Positions 1 to 8,005 of a stretch of DNA of 64,000 bases are shown here, one piece after another. The notes under the pieces are model-generated. The model was not told the DNA's origin. It saw only the letters and a list, made by a program, of their open reading frames with translations, and searched no databases. Positions within the stretch are counted from its first letter, which is position 1. The number at the start of each line of letters is the position of its first letter. Origin of the DNA: Escarpia spicata. Taxonomy: Eukaryota; Annelida; Polychaeta; Sabellida; Siboglinidae. The stretch is from the NCBI GenBank assembly GCA_963995525.1, contig OZ023217.1, forward strand, positions 27,021,587 to 27,085,586, written 5' to 3'. Made by a program: the position numbers and the translations under genes.

Positions 1-313
1 GTGTTTGCTGCATCTGCATTAGCACCACTGTCGTCTTGTTATGGTGATGTTGTTGGGGTGTTTTGCTGAAGTAAACATAGTTGTTGCTGGTGAGCCTTTT
101 TCTTTGCTCGAGAATGCTCAGCTGACTCTCGCCACCTTTGTCTCTGCTGTCTCACATCCCTGTTGCATACCTCAATTTGTTTCTGTCTCTGTTGCCAACG
201 TTGTCTATCCTTTTTTTTTAATCTTCATATATTTCAGTGTTTTGTGCATATACGGTTCCTGGTGTTGCACCTCAGATTTCTTTTACCAGTTCTTTTCCTC
301 GTGTGTGATCCAT
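1..313 (-). pseudogene. 5' part of the minus-strand gene remnant, cut by the window start
   Basis: This is the N-terminal half of the gene described at 5301-6377; its 3' half would lie in the array unit before the window. Read on the minus strand, the candidate ATG is at 311-313. The frame then breaks at a TGA and at an A tract (minus strand of 211-219). It continues as a basic stretch rich in Arg, Gln, Lys and Trp, with the pieces KKDRQRWQQRQKQ and QQRQRWRESAEHSRAKKKA, to a TAA at about 41. The + strand ORF over this stretch (41-403) is a shadow. Confidence 0.6.
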
Positions 314-1312
314 TGTTTTATCTCTAGAATACATGCAAAACGTCAAAATCAATATATGGTCCTTGCAGATCAATATCTTTTGCTGGTGATAATGCTTTAT
401 TAATTGACATTATTTAATCTTGAGGAGATGAGAAAGCAATCCACACTCAACTGGTGTCATGGAGTGCCCCTCCAAGACATCCACTTCCAATAAAATGGCC
501 ATGAAATGAATGACATTGGATTGGGCACGCAATAGATGTTATGCTGTTCCTGCATGTAAGAACATATTTAAATGCACATATGCCCCATTCACTAACAAGA
601 AATTAAATAATTGTACTATTCATTAACTCCATGACACAACAGTCACTCCGTGACATGTTCATTTGTCATGGAATGATTGTCATGGAGTGATACATTCAAT
701 TCATAGTCAGTTGGTTTAATTACTATTTTTATGATTGGTAGTGTCAGGCAGATAGGTTAACTGATAAGTGGGGAGTGGATGTCACTGAGGTGACAATGAA
801 TTAACACATGCATTGGTATACTAGCACATTATATCGGATAGTTCAAACAGTTTTTATTGCACACAATCTTACCATGTTTCACTGCCAGCAGTATGTGTTT
901 GAGAAAAGGGAGCACCACCAGCCTGCTTCAACAACACTTAGTAACCCGTTGCAAAGGTCAATTGTAGTACAATGTCGTGGAGTGACACAAATCAGTGGGA
1001 AAATGTTACTTATAGCTGTAACAAGTAAAATACAAATATATTTGTTTCAACAGTTGTTTTATTATTAAAGTAAATACATCGATTACTGGAACAGGGCACA
1101 TTTGAATCAATTCTACATCTTGAAATTATCTGAATAAACATTGACTAAGTTGAGAACTTGTACTGGGACATAGTAACTTTGCGTCATGGAGTGACATTTG
1201 ACATTTCAGTCTACATCTGTTGGTATACCAAAAGTGATAAATATTTTAGTATATATTCATAAACTTTAAGGAGGGCTATGTCCAAAACATTACTTGTAAA
1301 TAAAAAATTTCA
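314..1312. other. Motif-bearing spacer upstream of the minus-strand gene
   Basis: About 1 kb, AT-rich, with no recognisable coding sequence. It lies between the 5' end of the minus-strand gene and the truncated start of LINE A. An 86-codon + strand ORF at 808-1068 is intact in all copies but has no features I recognise; near-identity of the copies explains its conservation. The main content is the dispersed TGTCATGGAGTGACA-like motif (455-1196). I see no tRNA-like, SINE-like or promoter element that I could defend. Confidence 0.7.
455..1196. repeat. Motif cluster 1: dispersed TGTCATGGAGTGACA-like sites
   Basis: Sites seen: TGTCATGGAGTG at 455-466; AACTCCATGACA (minus orientation) at 625-636; AGTCACTCCGTGACA (minus) at 641-655; TGTCATGGAATGA at 664-676; TGTCATGGAGTGA at 678-690; TGTCACTGAGGTGACA at 780-795; TGTCGTGGAGTGACA at 973-987; CGTCATGGAGTGACA at 1182-1196. 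The shared core is two inverted half-sites (TGTCA and TGACA) around a 5-6 base centre containing GGAG or a close variant. Corresponding clusters start at 6519, 12584, 18653, 24710, 30778, 36846, 42914, 48977, 55040 and 61107. Function unknown; no matching factor is claimed. Confidence 0.75.
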
Positions 1313-1940
1313 ATGAACAGGACCTCTTGCAATATGTGGACACAAAAATTAACAAAAAATATGGAAACCCTAATCAATAGACGATGCGGTAGCTTTATGA
1401 CGGCATCACATTCTGAAGAAAGGACAGGAACCTATGCCAGGCCCTGTTCATTGACTTCAGCTCAGCATTCAACATCATCTTCTTCAGGCTGTTGAATGTA
1501 CATCCTGCCATGTGTCACTGGGTCCTTAACTTTCTACTTCACAGGCCTCAATGTACCAAAATCAATAACTCTCTCCAGACGTCTTATCCTGAATACAAGT
1601 TGTGAGCTATCCCCCTTCTTGTTTAATATCTTCACAAATGACTGTGTCTCCGTGGACCAATCGGTCCTTGTGATCAAGTTATCCGATGGCACCACTGTGA
1701 AGGGCTGCATTGAGAAGGCGGATGAGACGGCATAAAGGGAGGAGATTCAGATAATGTTTGGCTGGTGTGCGGATAACAACCTCAAATTAAAAGTTTCAAA
1801 GACTAAAGAAATGATTGTTGATTTTCGCAAAAAGAAGTCTCCCATCCGCCCTCTTTCCATAAATGGCGTGGAGGTCGAGCAGGTTGAATATTTTAGATTC
1901 CTTGGAACAACGATTTCAAGCGATCTCAGCCTGGGCACAA
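1313..1940 (+). mobile_element. LINE A, left part: truncated non-LTR reverse transcriptase (dead)
   Basis: Remnant of a jockey/CR1/L2-like LINE reverse transcriptase, truncated at its 5' side. The similarity starts near GACCTCTTGCAATATG (about 1319) and continues with TLFIDFSSAFNII. That is the RT block with the first catalytic Asp, as I know it from fish and tetrapod LINEs. Next come the HRPQC block, LSPFLFNIFTNDC, the catalytic box (1679-1690), KTKEMIVDFRKKKSP and FRFLGTTISSDLS. The box normally reads FADD but here reads LSDG, so an essential Asp is gone. The PQG-type block is mostly deleted. A TAA interrupts at 1733-1735. This copy also lacks one A near 1445, shifting the frame within ARTLFIDF. 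The segment stops at LINE B and resumes at 4650. Clade assignment is from memory of the family. Confidence 0.85.
1934..1940 (+). repeat. Candidate target site duplication of LINE B, left copy (GGCACAA)
   Basis: GGCACAA here is repeated at 4650-4656, at the point where LINE A coding similarity resumes. The sequence before the right copy ends in AGACAAAAA, a plausible A-rich LINE tail. Seven bases is a usual duplication length for non-LTR insertion. The family normally has about ten more residues between the DLSW-like and AQQ-like blocks, so a deletion at the target is also possible and the match could be chance. Confidence 0.55.
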
Positions 1941-1964
1941 TACACACACTGTGCATTACACTCA

Positions 1965-2582
1965 TGGTGGGTGGAGTTCTCATAGCCTTCCGCGATGACA
2001 TTGCAGCAGAACCACTTACAAAACTAAACTCAAGCTGTGAAATAGTATGGACAAAAATCCATTTCACACGAAACAAATCCATATACTTTGCATCCTACTA
2101 CCGACCCCCCAGTGACCACCTTCAATCCCTTGAAGCTCTTCACGAGTCCCTAACAAAACTGTACAGATCACAAAAGCTTCTCCTAATATAGTTATAGCAG
2201 GTGACTCCAACCAGATATTAACTGGGGCAAGCAGCAAACCACTGACAACTGAACTGCCAGCAAGTATAACAAACTGCTAGAAATAATTAGAGAATTTGGA
2301 TTACAAAACATGGTCAACGATCCCATACGAGTTGATTCCGGCAATATCCCTGACCTCATACTCACTTCTAAACCATCGATAACTGCTAACACTCACACCA
2401 CTCCCGGCATGGGTGATCATGAAGCTGTGACCTTTAACGTAAACCTCAATCCAATCCGTAACAGTAAACCAGCACACAAAGTGTTCCAATATAAATCTGC
2501 AAACTGGGTTAAGCTTAAAGATGACATAAAACAACTAACAACAACATACTTTGACACGAACCCAAATTCAACAGGTCAACAC
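1965..2582 (+). pseudogene. LINE B endonuclease domain remnant
   Basis: Apurinic/apyrimidinic-type endonuclease, which in non-LTR elements nicks the target DNA. The N-terminal part of the domain is missing (5' truncation). Visible blocks in order: GGVLIAFRDDI, SYYRPPS, IVIAGDSN at about 2191-2211, and MGDHEAVTFNVNLNP at about 2409-2453. Two catalytic motifs are altered: the usual GDFN reads GDSN and is followed by a small deletion that shifts the frame, and the usual SDH reads GDH (2412-2420). With the missing N-terminus this cannot be an active nuclease. Confidence 0.75.
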
Positions 2583-3306
2583 AAATTGGGACTTTTTCCG
2601 GAACGATCTTACTTCACTAGTCAACAATAATATCCCCAGCCGCAACACCAAAGCAAAAACCCTCTTCCCCTGGATAACACGTGAAATAATAAGAATGCAA
2701 AGAATACGCAACAAAAGCCATTAAAAAGCAAAACAAACTGGACGTAATGGTGACTGGGAAAGGGTTAGGCAACTCCGAAAACAAGCCACAAAAGCTGCAA
2801 CCAAATCGTACTCAGACTATCTAAACAATCACATTGGAGACAGCCTAAAAACAAACCCAAAACAATTCTGGTCATTCATTAAAGCAAACAAACGAGAATA
2901 CATTGGCATCCCTACACTGCAAGCAAACGACCAACCAATCACAAATGATCACGATAAAGCAAATACACTTAACAACCAATTTAGTTCCGTGTTTACTCAA
3001 GAAATCTACCCCATCCCCCAACTAGCTCCATCCATCTATCCCGACATGCCCTCCCTCGAAATCAGGATAGACAGAGTAATTAAGCAACTGAAAAACCTAA
3101 ACCAAAATAAAGCTACAGGCCCCGACGAATACCCAGCCAGAGTCCTTAAAGAGACTGCAGTGGAAACTGTCCCCATCATCACACCCATTTTCCAGCAGTC
3201 ATACAACACTTGCAAACTCCCAGATGACTGGCTCCAAGCACTAGTAACACCAATACACCAAAAAGCCACAAATCAGACCCTGCTAATGATAGACCAATTT
3301 CGTTAA
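2583..3306 (+). pseudogene. LINE B linker and N-terminal reverse transcriptase remnant
   Basis: One frame is open from about 2583 to 3306 apart from TAA at 2722-2724. The linker contains FPWITREIIRMQRIRN and FWSFIKANKREYIG, which match the conserved region between endonuclease and reverse transcriptase in this group. The first RT blocks follow: NNQFSSVFTQE, LKNLNQNKATGPDEYPARVL and LPDDWLQALVTPIHQK. Just after this the family's block ending in RPISLT lies in the neighbouring frame (about 3280-3310), so there is a frameshift near 3270. Confidence 0.8.
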
Positions 3307-3307
3307 C

Positions 3308-3685
3308 ATGCATCCTCTGCAAAGTTATGGAGCACATCATTTTAAGCAACATGTGGAAACACACAAACACATCATCATCCACTTCCAACATGGATTCCAA
3401 CCAGGTCTGTCTTTTGAATCCCAACTTATCGAGACAGTCCACGACTGGTTGACTGCTATGGACAATAAGACACAAATAGATGCCATCCTACTCGATTTCG
3501 CCAAAGCCTTCAACAAAGTCCCACATAAACGCCTCCTATCCAAATTAGCTTTCTATGGAATAACTGGAAACACAAAACTGGATCAAATCGTTTCTATCCA
3601 ATCGCAAACAGAGAGTCTCAGTCAATGGAGCCCTGTCGGACATCACAAATGTTACATCTGGTGTACCACAGGGCTCAGTCCCTAG
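3308..3685 (+). pseudogene. LINE B central reverse transcriptase remnant (first catalytic Asp block)
   Basis: Contains FQHGFQPGLSFESQLIET and then DAILLDFAKAFNKVPHKRLL, the RT block with the first catalytic Asp, which is present. After GITGNT the true frame shifts near 3600, so the following residues in this frame are out-of-frame noise. The block matching SGVPQGSV is in another frame at about 3655-3685. Confidence 0.8.
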
Positions 3686-4332
3686 GACCTGTCCTATTTT
3701 TACTCTACATAAACGACATAACCGAAAATGTCCAATCTTCCGTACGTCTCTTTGCAGACGACAGCATTATATATCGCAAAATTACATCCGAAACCGACCA
3801 CGAAACTCTCCAATCTGACCTGATCAAACTCCAAACATGGTCTAATAAATGGCAGATGGAATTTAACATATCTAAATGTGTGCATCTCCTAATAACAAAC
3901 AAAACCAAACCCAGACTACATTCATATTCACTATTTGGCATACAACTCTCTAACGCCTCTAGCCACACATATCTTGGAATAAAATTAGATTCTAAACTAA
4001 CCTGGGCTAACCATATTACTGACATAGCTTCAAAATCTTCAAAAGTCCTAGGCATGGTCAAACGAACCCTCGGACCATGCAAACCTGAACTAAAAGAAAC
4101 AGCCTATAACATGCTAATCCGACCAAAACTCGAGTATGCCTCTCCCATATGGAACCCATATACTGCCACCCAAATTGAACACCTTGAAAGAGTACAACAC
4201 TGTGCTGCCAGATTTGTCAGAAATGACCACAGACGCCAAACAAACGCAGCAGACCTAATAGCCATCCTTGGATGGTCAACTCTTGAACGACGACGCATTA
4301 TCAAACAAGCCATGACATTTACAAAATATTAA
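3625..4332 (+). pseudogene. LINE B C-terminal reverse transcriptase remnant with intact FADD box
   Basis: The longest ORF of the unit (235 codons), but it is a fragment. Real similarity starts at SLGPVLFLLYINDI (about 3677), after a 1-base shift splits the PQG-type block. The catalytic box FADD is intact at 3751-3762. Then come the thumb-like blocks KWQMEFNISKCVHL, HTYLGIKLDSKLTWANHI, RPKLEYASPIWNPY, LERVQHCAARFVRND and ILGWSTLERRR. The frame is lost again near 4320; the last conserved block (FYPRAVRIWNMIPP) continues in another frame to TAA 4539-4541. The annotated ATG is only the first ATG of this open stretch. Confidence 0.85.
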
Positions 4333-4649
4333 ATAACAATCAACATCACACCCTCACCAGGTCTACTAACACAGTAAAAAAAACGTGCATCAATGCAGCA
4401 GTGTTCTCTTTCTACCCCCGAGCAGTTCGAATCTGGAATATGATTCCACCACCGATTACTGAACTAGAAAGCCCCATAGCGTTTCAAACAGCGATCATGA
4501 ACCTCCCTTTCACCACACCCAATCATCTAAAGTGCCTATAAAATAAACAAACTACCCATAACGCATGCGCACAAACAAGCACAACACAACTCCTGCGTTA
4601 GCACAAGTTTGGGCTGTTTTGGAGTAAATCACCTGACCTAAGACAAAAA

Positions 4650-4656
4650 GGCACAA
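4650..4656 (+). repeat. Candidate target site duplication of LINE B, right copy (GGCACAA)
   Basis: Right partner of 1934-1940, located directly after the A-rich end of LINE B and directly before the resumed LINE A frame. Confidence 0.55.
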
Positions 4657-4957
4657 CAAAGCCTGTTCTTCCTGAGGCAGCTCAGGGAGATTCGGCATTG
4701 TTCAGGAGATTACGATACGGTTCTACTGCGCAAACATTGAAAGTATCCCCACTTTCTCAATTGTAATGTGGTTTGGCTGCGCCAGTCAGGAGGAGAAACA
4801 ACGGCTACAAATTATATTGAAAAGCGCATCTAGAATCACTGGGCGGGAGTTCCCATCCATTGGTTCTATTTACCATGTTGGCTGTGCGCGAAAATCCAAG
4901 AGCATTGTATATGATACTTCATTACGTGTTACCCAGCAGAACTGCTTTGCAAGTTAG
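4650..4957 (+). mobile_element. LINE A, right part: C-terminal remnant after the LINE B insertion
   Basis: The LINE A protein resumes with AQQSLFFLRQLREIRHCSGDY. After a 1-base frame change near 4720 it continues as ESIPTFSIVMWFGCASQEEK, KSASRITGREFPSIGSIY and ARKSKSIVYD, to TAG at 4955-4957. These blocks are the standard C-terminal wording of the same fish/tetrapod-like LINE family as the left part. The usual final block about a serine-glycine-arginine loop is missing, so the 3' side is also eroded or truncated. This copy has ATG at 4766. Confidence 0.82.
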
Positions 4958-5300
4958 TTACATTGATCGGGGTATTTAAAAATAAACTTCCGTCATGGAG
5001 GTGACATGGCGTCATGGAGGTGACATGTTGTCATGGTAAATACTGGCACACAGGCTCGTAACCAAACAAGTGTGATGGAATGATACAAACCCGTACCTAC
5101 CTGGCATGCACATTTCTCATTTCGCTTTATTAAGTAGGCATACACGCTTGGCATTTGTGCTTACAAGAAACTAGTCTACATTAGTAATAGCGATCACTAG
5201 CGACACATCAAACGTGTATCATTGAATTCATTTGAAGAAGCCAGGTATTAAGGCCATCTCTTAATCAAACGTATACACAGATGTTCCTGGCCCCTGCTGC
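4958..5300. other. Motif-bearing spacer downstream of the minus-strand gene
   Basis: About 340 bp between the LINE A 3' remnant and the 3' end of the minus-strand gene. No coding similarity is seen. Its left half holds motif cluster 2 (4991-5087). The rest (5088-5300) holds nothing I can name. Confidence 0.65.
4991..5087. repeat. Motif cluster 2: tandem CGTCATGGAGGTGACA sites
   Basis: Two 16-base copies of CGTCATGGAGGTGACA at 4991-5006 and 5010-5025, a truncated third TGTCATGG at 5029-5036, and a diverged TGTGATGGAATGATACA at 5071-5087. The motif is the same as in cluster 1 with one extra G in the centre. Corresponding clusters start at 11056, 17123, 23189, 29248, 35316, 41384, 47451, 53514 and 59577. 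Confidence 0.8.
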
Positions 5301-6377
5301 TTAATGACTAGAGACGGAACTTGGCGGACGACATTGCATGAATCCAGCCAAGCGATGTCGTGCTTTTTTTGGCCATCTGTACCGTTGGTTCCCACATAAC
5401 CGACATAACATGAATAAACCTATCTTACACTTGGGAAGCTTAGCACAGTATTTTCCATGCAGCCGAATCATTGTCTCTGAGCGTATTCTTCATGGCATTT
5501 TCACCACATTTTTTGTGATTGAGTCTCATCTAGTAATAATCCTACTGCTATCTCTGCATAGGACTGTCTTGACATTGCCTGATAGTCTCTGTCCTAGTGA
5601 TTTGTGAATGTTTCTTGTGTAGTTAGTCAAGTTCTCCATTCCACGAGTCAGCTTTTTGGGGATGCCGAGAACACCATGAGCCATTGCAAGCATCCTGTAC
5701 TTCTCTATGCGGAAATACATCAATTTGGTAATCATTTACTTTTATTTATATGACTTGGATCTTCTGTCACTTCTCCTTGATGCCTGACACCACAGCTGTT
5801 GAAGTCAATTGCTTGCGCATCTTTAGAGTAAGTTTGCTCTTGCTGTTTCGCAGCAAACGGTTAACATGTCTTGTTTGTGTCGACTTGCCCAGTTGTGATT
5901 TAAGGCGCTGTAATCTTTTTCTGTATTTTTCTGCTCTATGGTTTGATTTATCCATTTCCTTCTCCAATTTCTTCATTCCCCTGTACAAATTGCTACTGTC
6001 CTGCCGCACTCGTTGACGACCACGTTGCTTCTGTAGTGATTCGTTCTGACGTGTTTGTTGCATCGTGTTTGCTGCATCTGCATTAGCACCACTGTCGTCT
6101 TGTTATGGTGATGTTGTTGGGGTGTTTTGCTGAAGTAAACATAGTTGTTGCTGGTGAGCCTTTTTCTTTGCTCGAGAATGCTCAGCTGACTCTCGCCACC
6201 TTTGTCTCTGCTGTCTCACATCCCTGTTGCATACCTCAATTTGTTTCTGTCTCTGTTGCCAACGTTGTCTATCCTTTTTTTTTAATCTTCATATATTTCA
6301 CTGTTTTGTGCATATACGGTTCCTGGTGTTGCACCTCAGATTTCTTTTACCAGTTCTTTTCCTCGTGTGTGATCCAT
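5301..6377 (-). pseudogene. Broken minus-strand gene of an uncharacterised multi-copy animal protein family
   Basis: Read from about 6377 down to TAA at 5301-5303, about 355 codons if unbroken. Blocks in order: a basic Arg/Gln/Trp-rich start (KKDRQRWQQRQKQ, QQRQRWRESAEHSRAKKKA); a TAA at about 6105; a coiled-coil-like block of about 98 codons (6063-5767) with MKKLEKEMDKSNHRAEKYRKR and LKSQLGKSTQTRHVNRLL; then RIEKYRMLAMAHGVLGIPKKL (about 5714-5650), RDSSRIITR, DSITKNVVKMP, ETMIRLHGKY, and a Cys-containing tail. From memory this order matches uncharacterised multi-copy proteins in fish and invertebrates, many probably transposon-borne; I cannot name the family's function. Several in-frame stops and at least two frameshifts make it non-functional. 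The start is uncertain because the open frame runs upstream of 6377 with another ATG. This copy has TTGGTAATC at 5724. Confidence 0.6.
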
Positions 6378-7376
6378 TGTTTTATCTCTAGAATACATGC
6401 AAAACGTCAAAATCAATATATGGTCCTTGCAGATCAATATCTTTTGCTGGTGATAATGCTTTATTAATTGACATTATTTAATCTTGAGGAGATGAGAAAG
6501 CAATCCACACTCAACTGGTGTCATGGAGTGCCCCTCCAAGACATCCACTTCCAATAAAATGGCCATGAAATGAATGACATTGGATTGGGCACGCAATAGA
6601 TGTTATGCTGTTCCTGCATGTAAGAACATATTTAAATGCACATATGCCCCATTCACTAACAAGAAATTAAATAATTGTACTATTCATTAACTCCATGACA
6701 CAACAGTCACTCCGTGACATGTTCATTTGTCATGGAATGATTGTCATGGAGTGATACATTCAATTCATAGTCAGTTGGTTTAATTACTATTTTTATGATT
6801 GGTAGTGTCAGGCAGATAGGTTAACTGATAAGTGGGGAGTGGATGTCACTGAGGTGACAATGAATTAACACATGCATTGGTATACTAGCACATTATATCG
6901 GATAGTTCAAACAGTTTTTATTGCACACAATCTTACCATGTTTCACTGCCAGCAGTATGTGTTTGAGAAAAGGGAGCACCACCAGCCTGCTTCAACAACA
7001 CTTAGTAACCCGTTGCAAAGGTCAATTGTAGTACAATGTCGTGGAGTGACACAAATCAGTGGGAAAATGTTACTTATAGCTGTAACAAGTAAAATACAAA
7101 TATATTTGTTTCAACAGTTGTTTTATTATTAAAGTAAATACATCGATTACTGGAACAGGGCACATTTGAATCAATTCTACATCTTGAAATTATCTGAATA
7201 AACATTGACTAAGTTGAGAACTTGTACTGGGACATAGTAACTTTGCGTCATGGAGTGACATTTGACATTTCAGTCTACATCTGTTGGTATACCAAAAGTG
7301 ATAAATATTTTAGTATATATTCATAAACTTTAAGGAGGGCTATGTCCAAAACATTACTTGTAAATAAAAATTTTCA

Positions 7377-8005
7377 ATGAACAGGACCTCTTGCAATATG
7401 TGGACACAAAAATTAACAAAAAATATGGAAACCCTAATCAATAGACGATGCGGTAGCTTTATGACGGCATCACATTCTGAAGAAAGGACAGGAACCTATG
7501 CCAGGACCCTGTTCATTGACTTCAGCTCAGCATTCAACATCATCTTCTTCAGGCTGTTGAATGTACATCCTGCCATGTGTCACTGGGTCCTTAACTTTCT
7601 ACTTCACAGGCCTCAATGTACCAAAATCAATAACTCTCTCCAGACGTCTTATCCTGAATACAAGTTGTGAGCTATCCCCCTTCTTGTTTAATATCTTCAC
7701 AAATGACTGTGTCTCCGTGGACCAATCGGTCCTTGTGATCAAGTTATCCGATGGCACCACTGTGAAGGGCTGCATTGAGAAGGCGGATGAGACGGCATAA
7801 AGGGAGGAGATTCAGATAATGTTTGGCTGGTGTGCGGATAACAACCTCAAATTAAAAGTTTCAAAGACTAAAGAAATGATTGTTGATTTTCGCAAAAAGA
7901 AGTCTCCCATCCGCCCTCTTTCCATAAATGGCGTGGAGGTCGAGCAGGTTGAATATTTTAGATTCCTTGGAACAACGATTTCAAGCGATCTCAGCCTGGG
8001 CACAA
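7377..8005 (+). mobile_element. LINE A left part, unit 2
   Basis: Without the 1-base deletion of unit 1, so TLFIDFSSAFNII is in frame with the upstream ATG. Otherwise alpha type (FGWCADN, FRFLGTT). The LSDG box and the internal TAA are unchanged. GGCACAA ends the part at 7999-8005. Confidence 0.85.

Larger units (their letters stand above)
1941..4649 (+). mobile_element. LINE B: truncated non-LTR retrotransposon nested in LINE A (dead)
   Basis: About 2.7 kb of a second non-LTR element of the jockey/CR1/L2-like group, same orientation as LINE A. It starts inside the apurinic endonuclease domain (VGGVLIAFRDDI, YFASYYRPPSDHLQSLEAL). It continues through the endonuclease end, linker, reverse transcriptase and a C-terminal block (YPRAVRIWNMIPPPITELE), and stops at TAA 4539-4541. 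About 110 bases of untranslated sequence with an AATAAA at 4542-4547 follow, ending in AGACAAAAA. The reading frame is broken at several places (near 2211, 2583, 3270, 3350, 3600, 3680, 4320, plus TAA 2722-2724). The same breaks occur in every array copy. It differs from LINE A in wording at every shared block, so it is another family, not a duplicate. Confidence 0.88.
1..6064 (+). repeat. Array unit 1 (reference copy, alpha class)
   Basis: Length 6064 bp. Order: 5' part of the minus-strand gene (1-313), motif-rich spacer (314-1312), LINE A left part (1313-1940), LINE B (1941-4649), LINE A right part (4650-4957), motif-rich spacer (4958-5300), remainder of the minus-strand gene (5301-6064). 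It has a 1-base deletion near 1445 that shifts the LINE A frame, shared only with unit 4. Confidence 0.98.

Noticed and set aside
41..403. + strand ORF of 120 codons, repeated in most units, with hydrophobic stretches resembling a membrane protein
   Set aside because: It lies opposite the basic Arg/Gln-rich part of the minus-strand gene, whose antisense naturally reads as Leu/Val/Cys-rich. Unit 8 breaks it with a single base.
808..1068. + strand ORF of 86 codons open in every unit
   Set aside because: It has no recognisable domain, no coding context, and includes motif sites. Its conservation is explained by the near-identity of the array copies.
455..1196. The repeated motif considered as a CRISPR array
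   Set aside because: Sites are 12-16 bases, irregularly spaced, in both orientations and variable. No cas-like genes are present, and the genome is clearly animal-like.
1260..1330. Short AT-rich similarity between the LINE A start (GTAAATAAAAAATTTC) and its 3' flank (GTATTTAAAAATAAAC near 4971) as a LINE A target duplication
   Set aside because: The two do not align without several mismatches and gaps, and AT-rich runs match easily by chance.
1747..2082. Minus-strand ORF of 111 codons
   Set aside because: Antisense shadow of LINE A and LINE B coding remnants across their joint.
3705..4082. Minus-strand ORF of 125 codons repeated in all units
   Set aside because: It is the antisense shadow of the LINE B reverse transcriptase; the + strand carries the conserved RT blocks.
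4542..4547. AATAAA after the LINE B stop as a working polyadenylation signal
   Set aside because: A single hexamer in AT-rich sequence is weak evidence, and many LINEs of this group do not use one.
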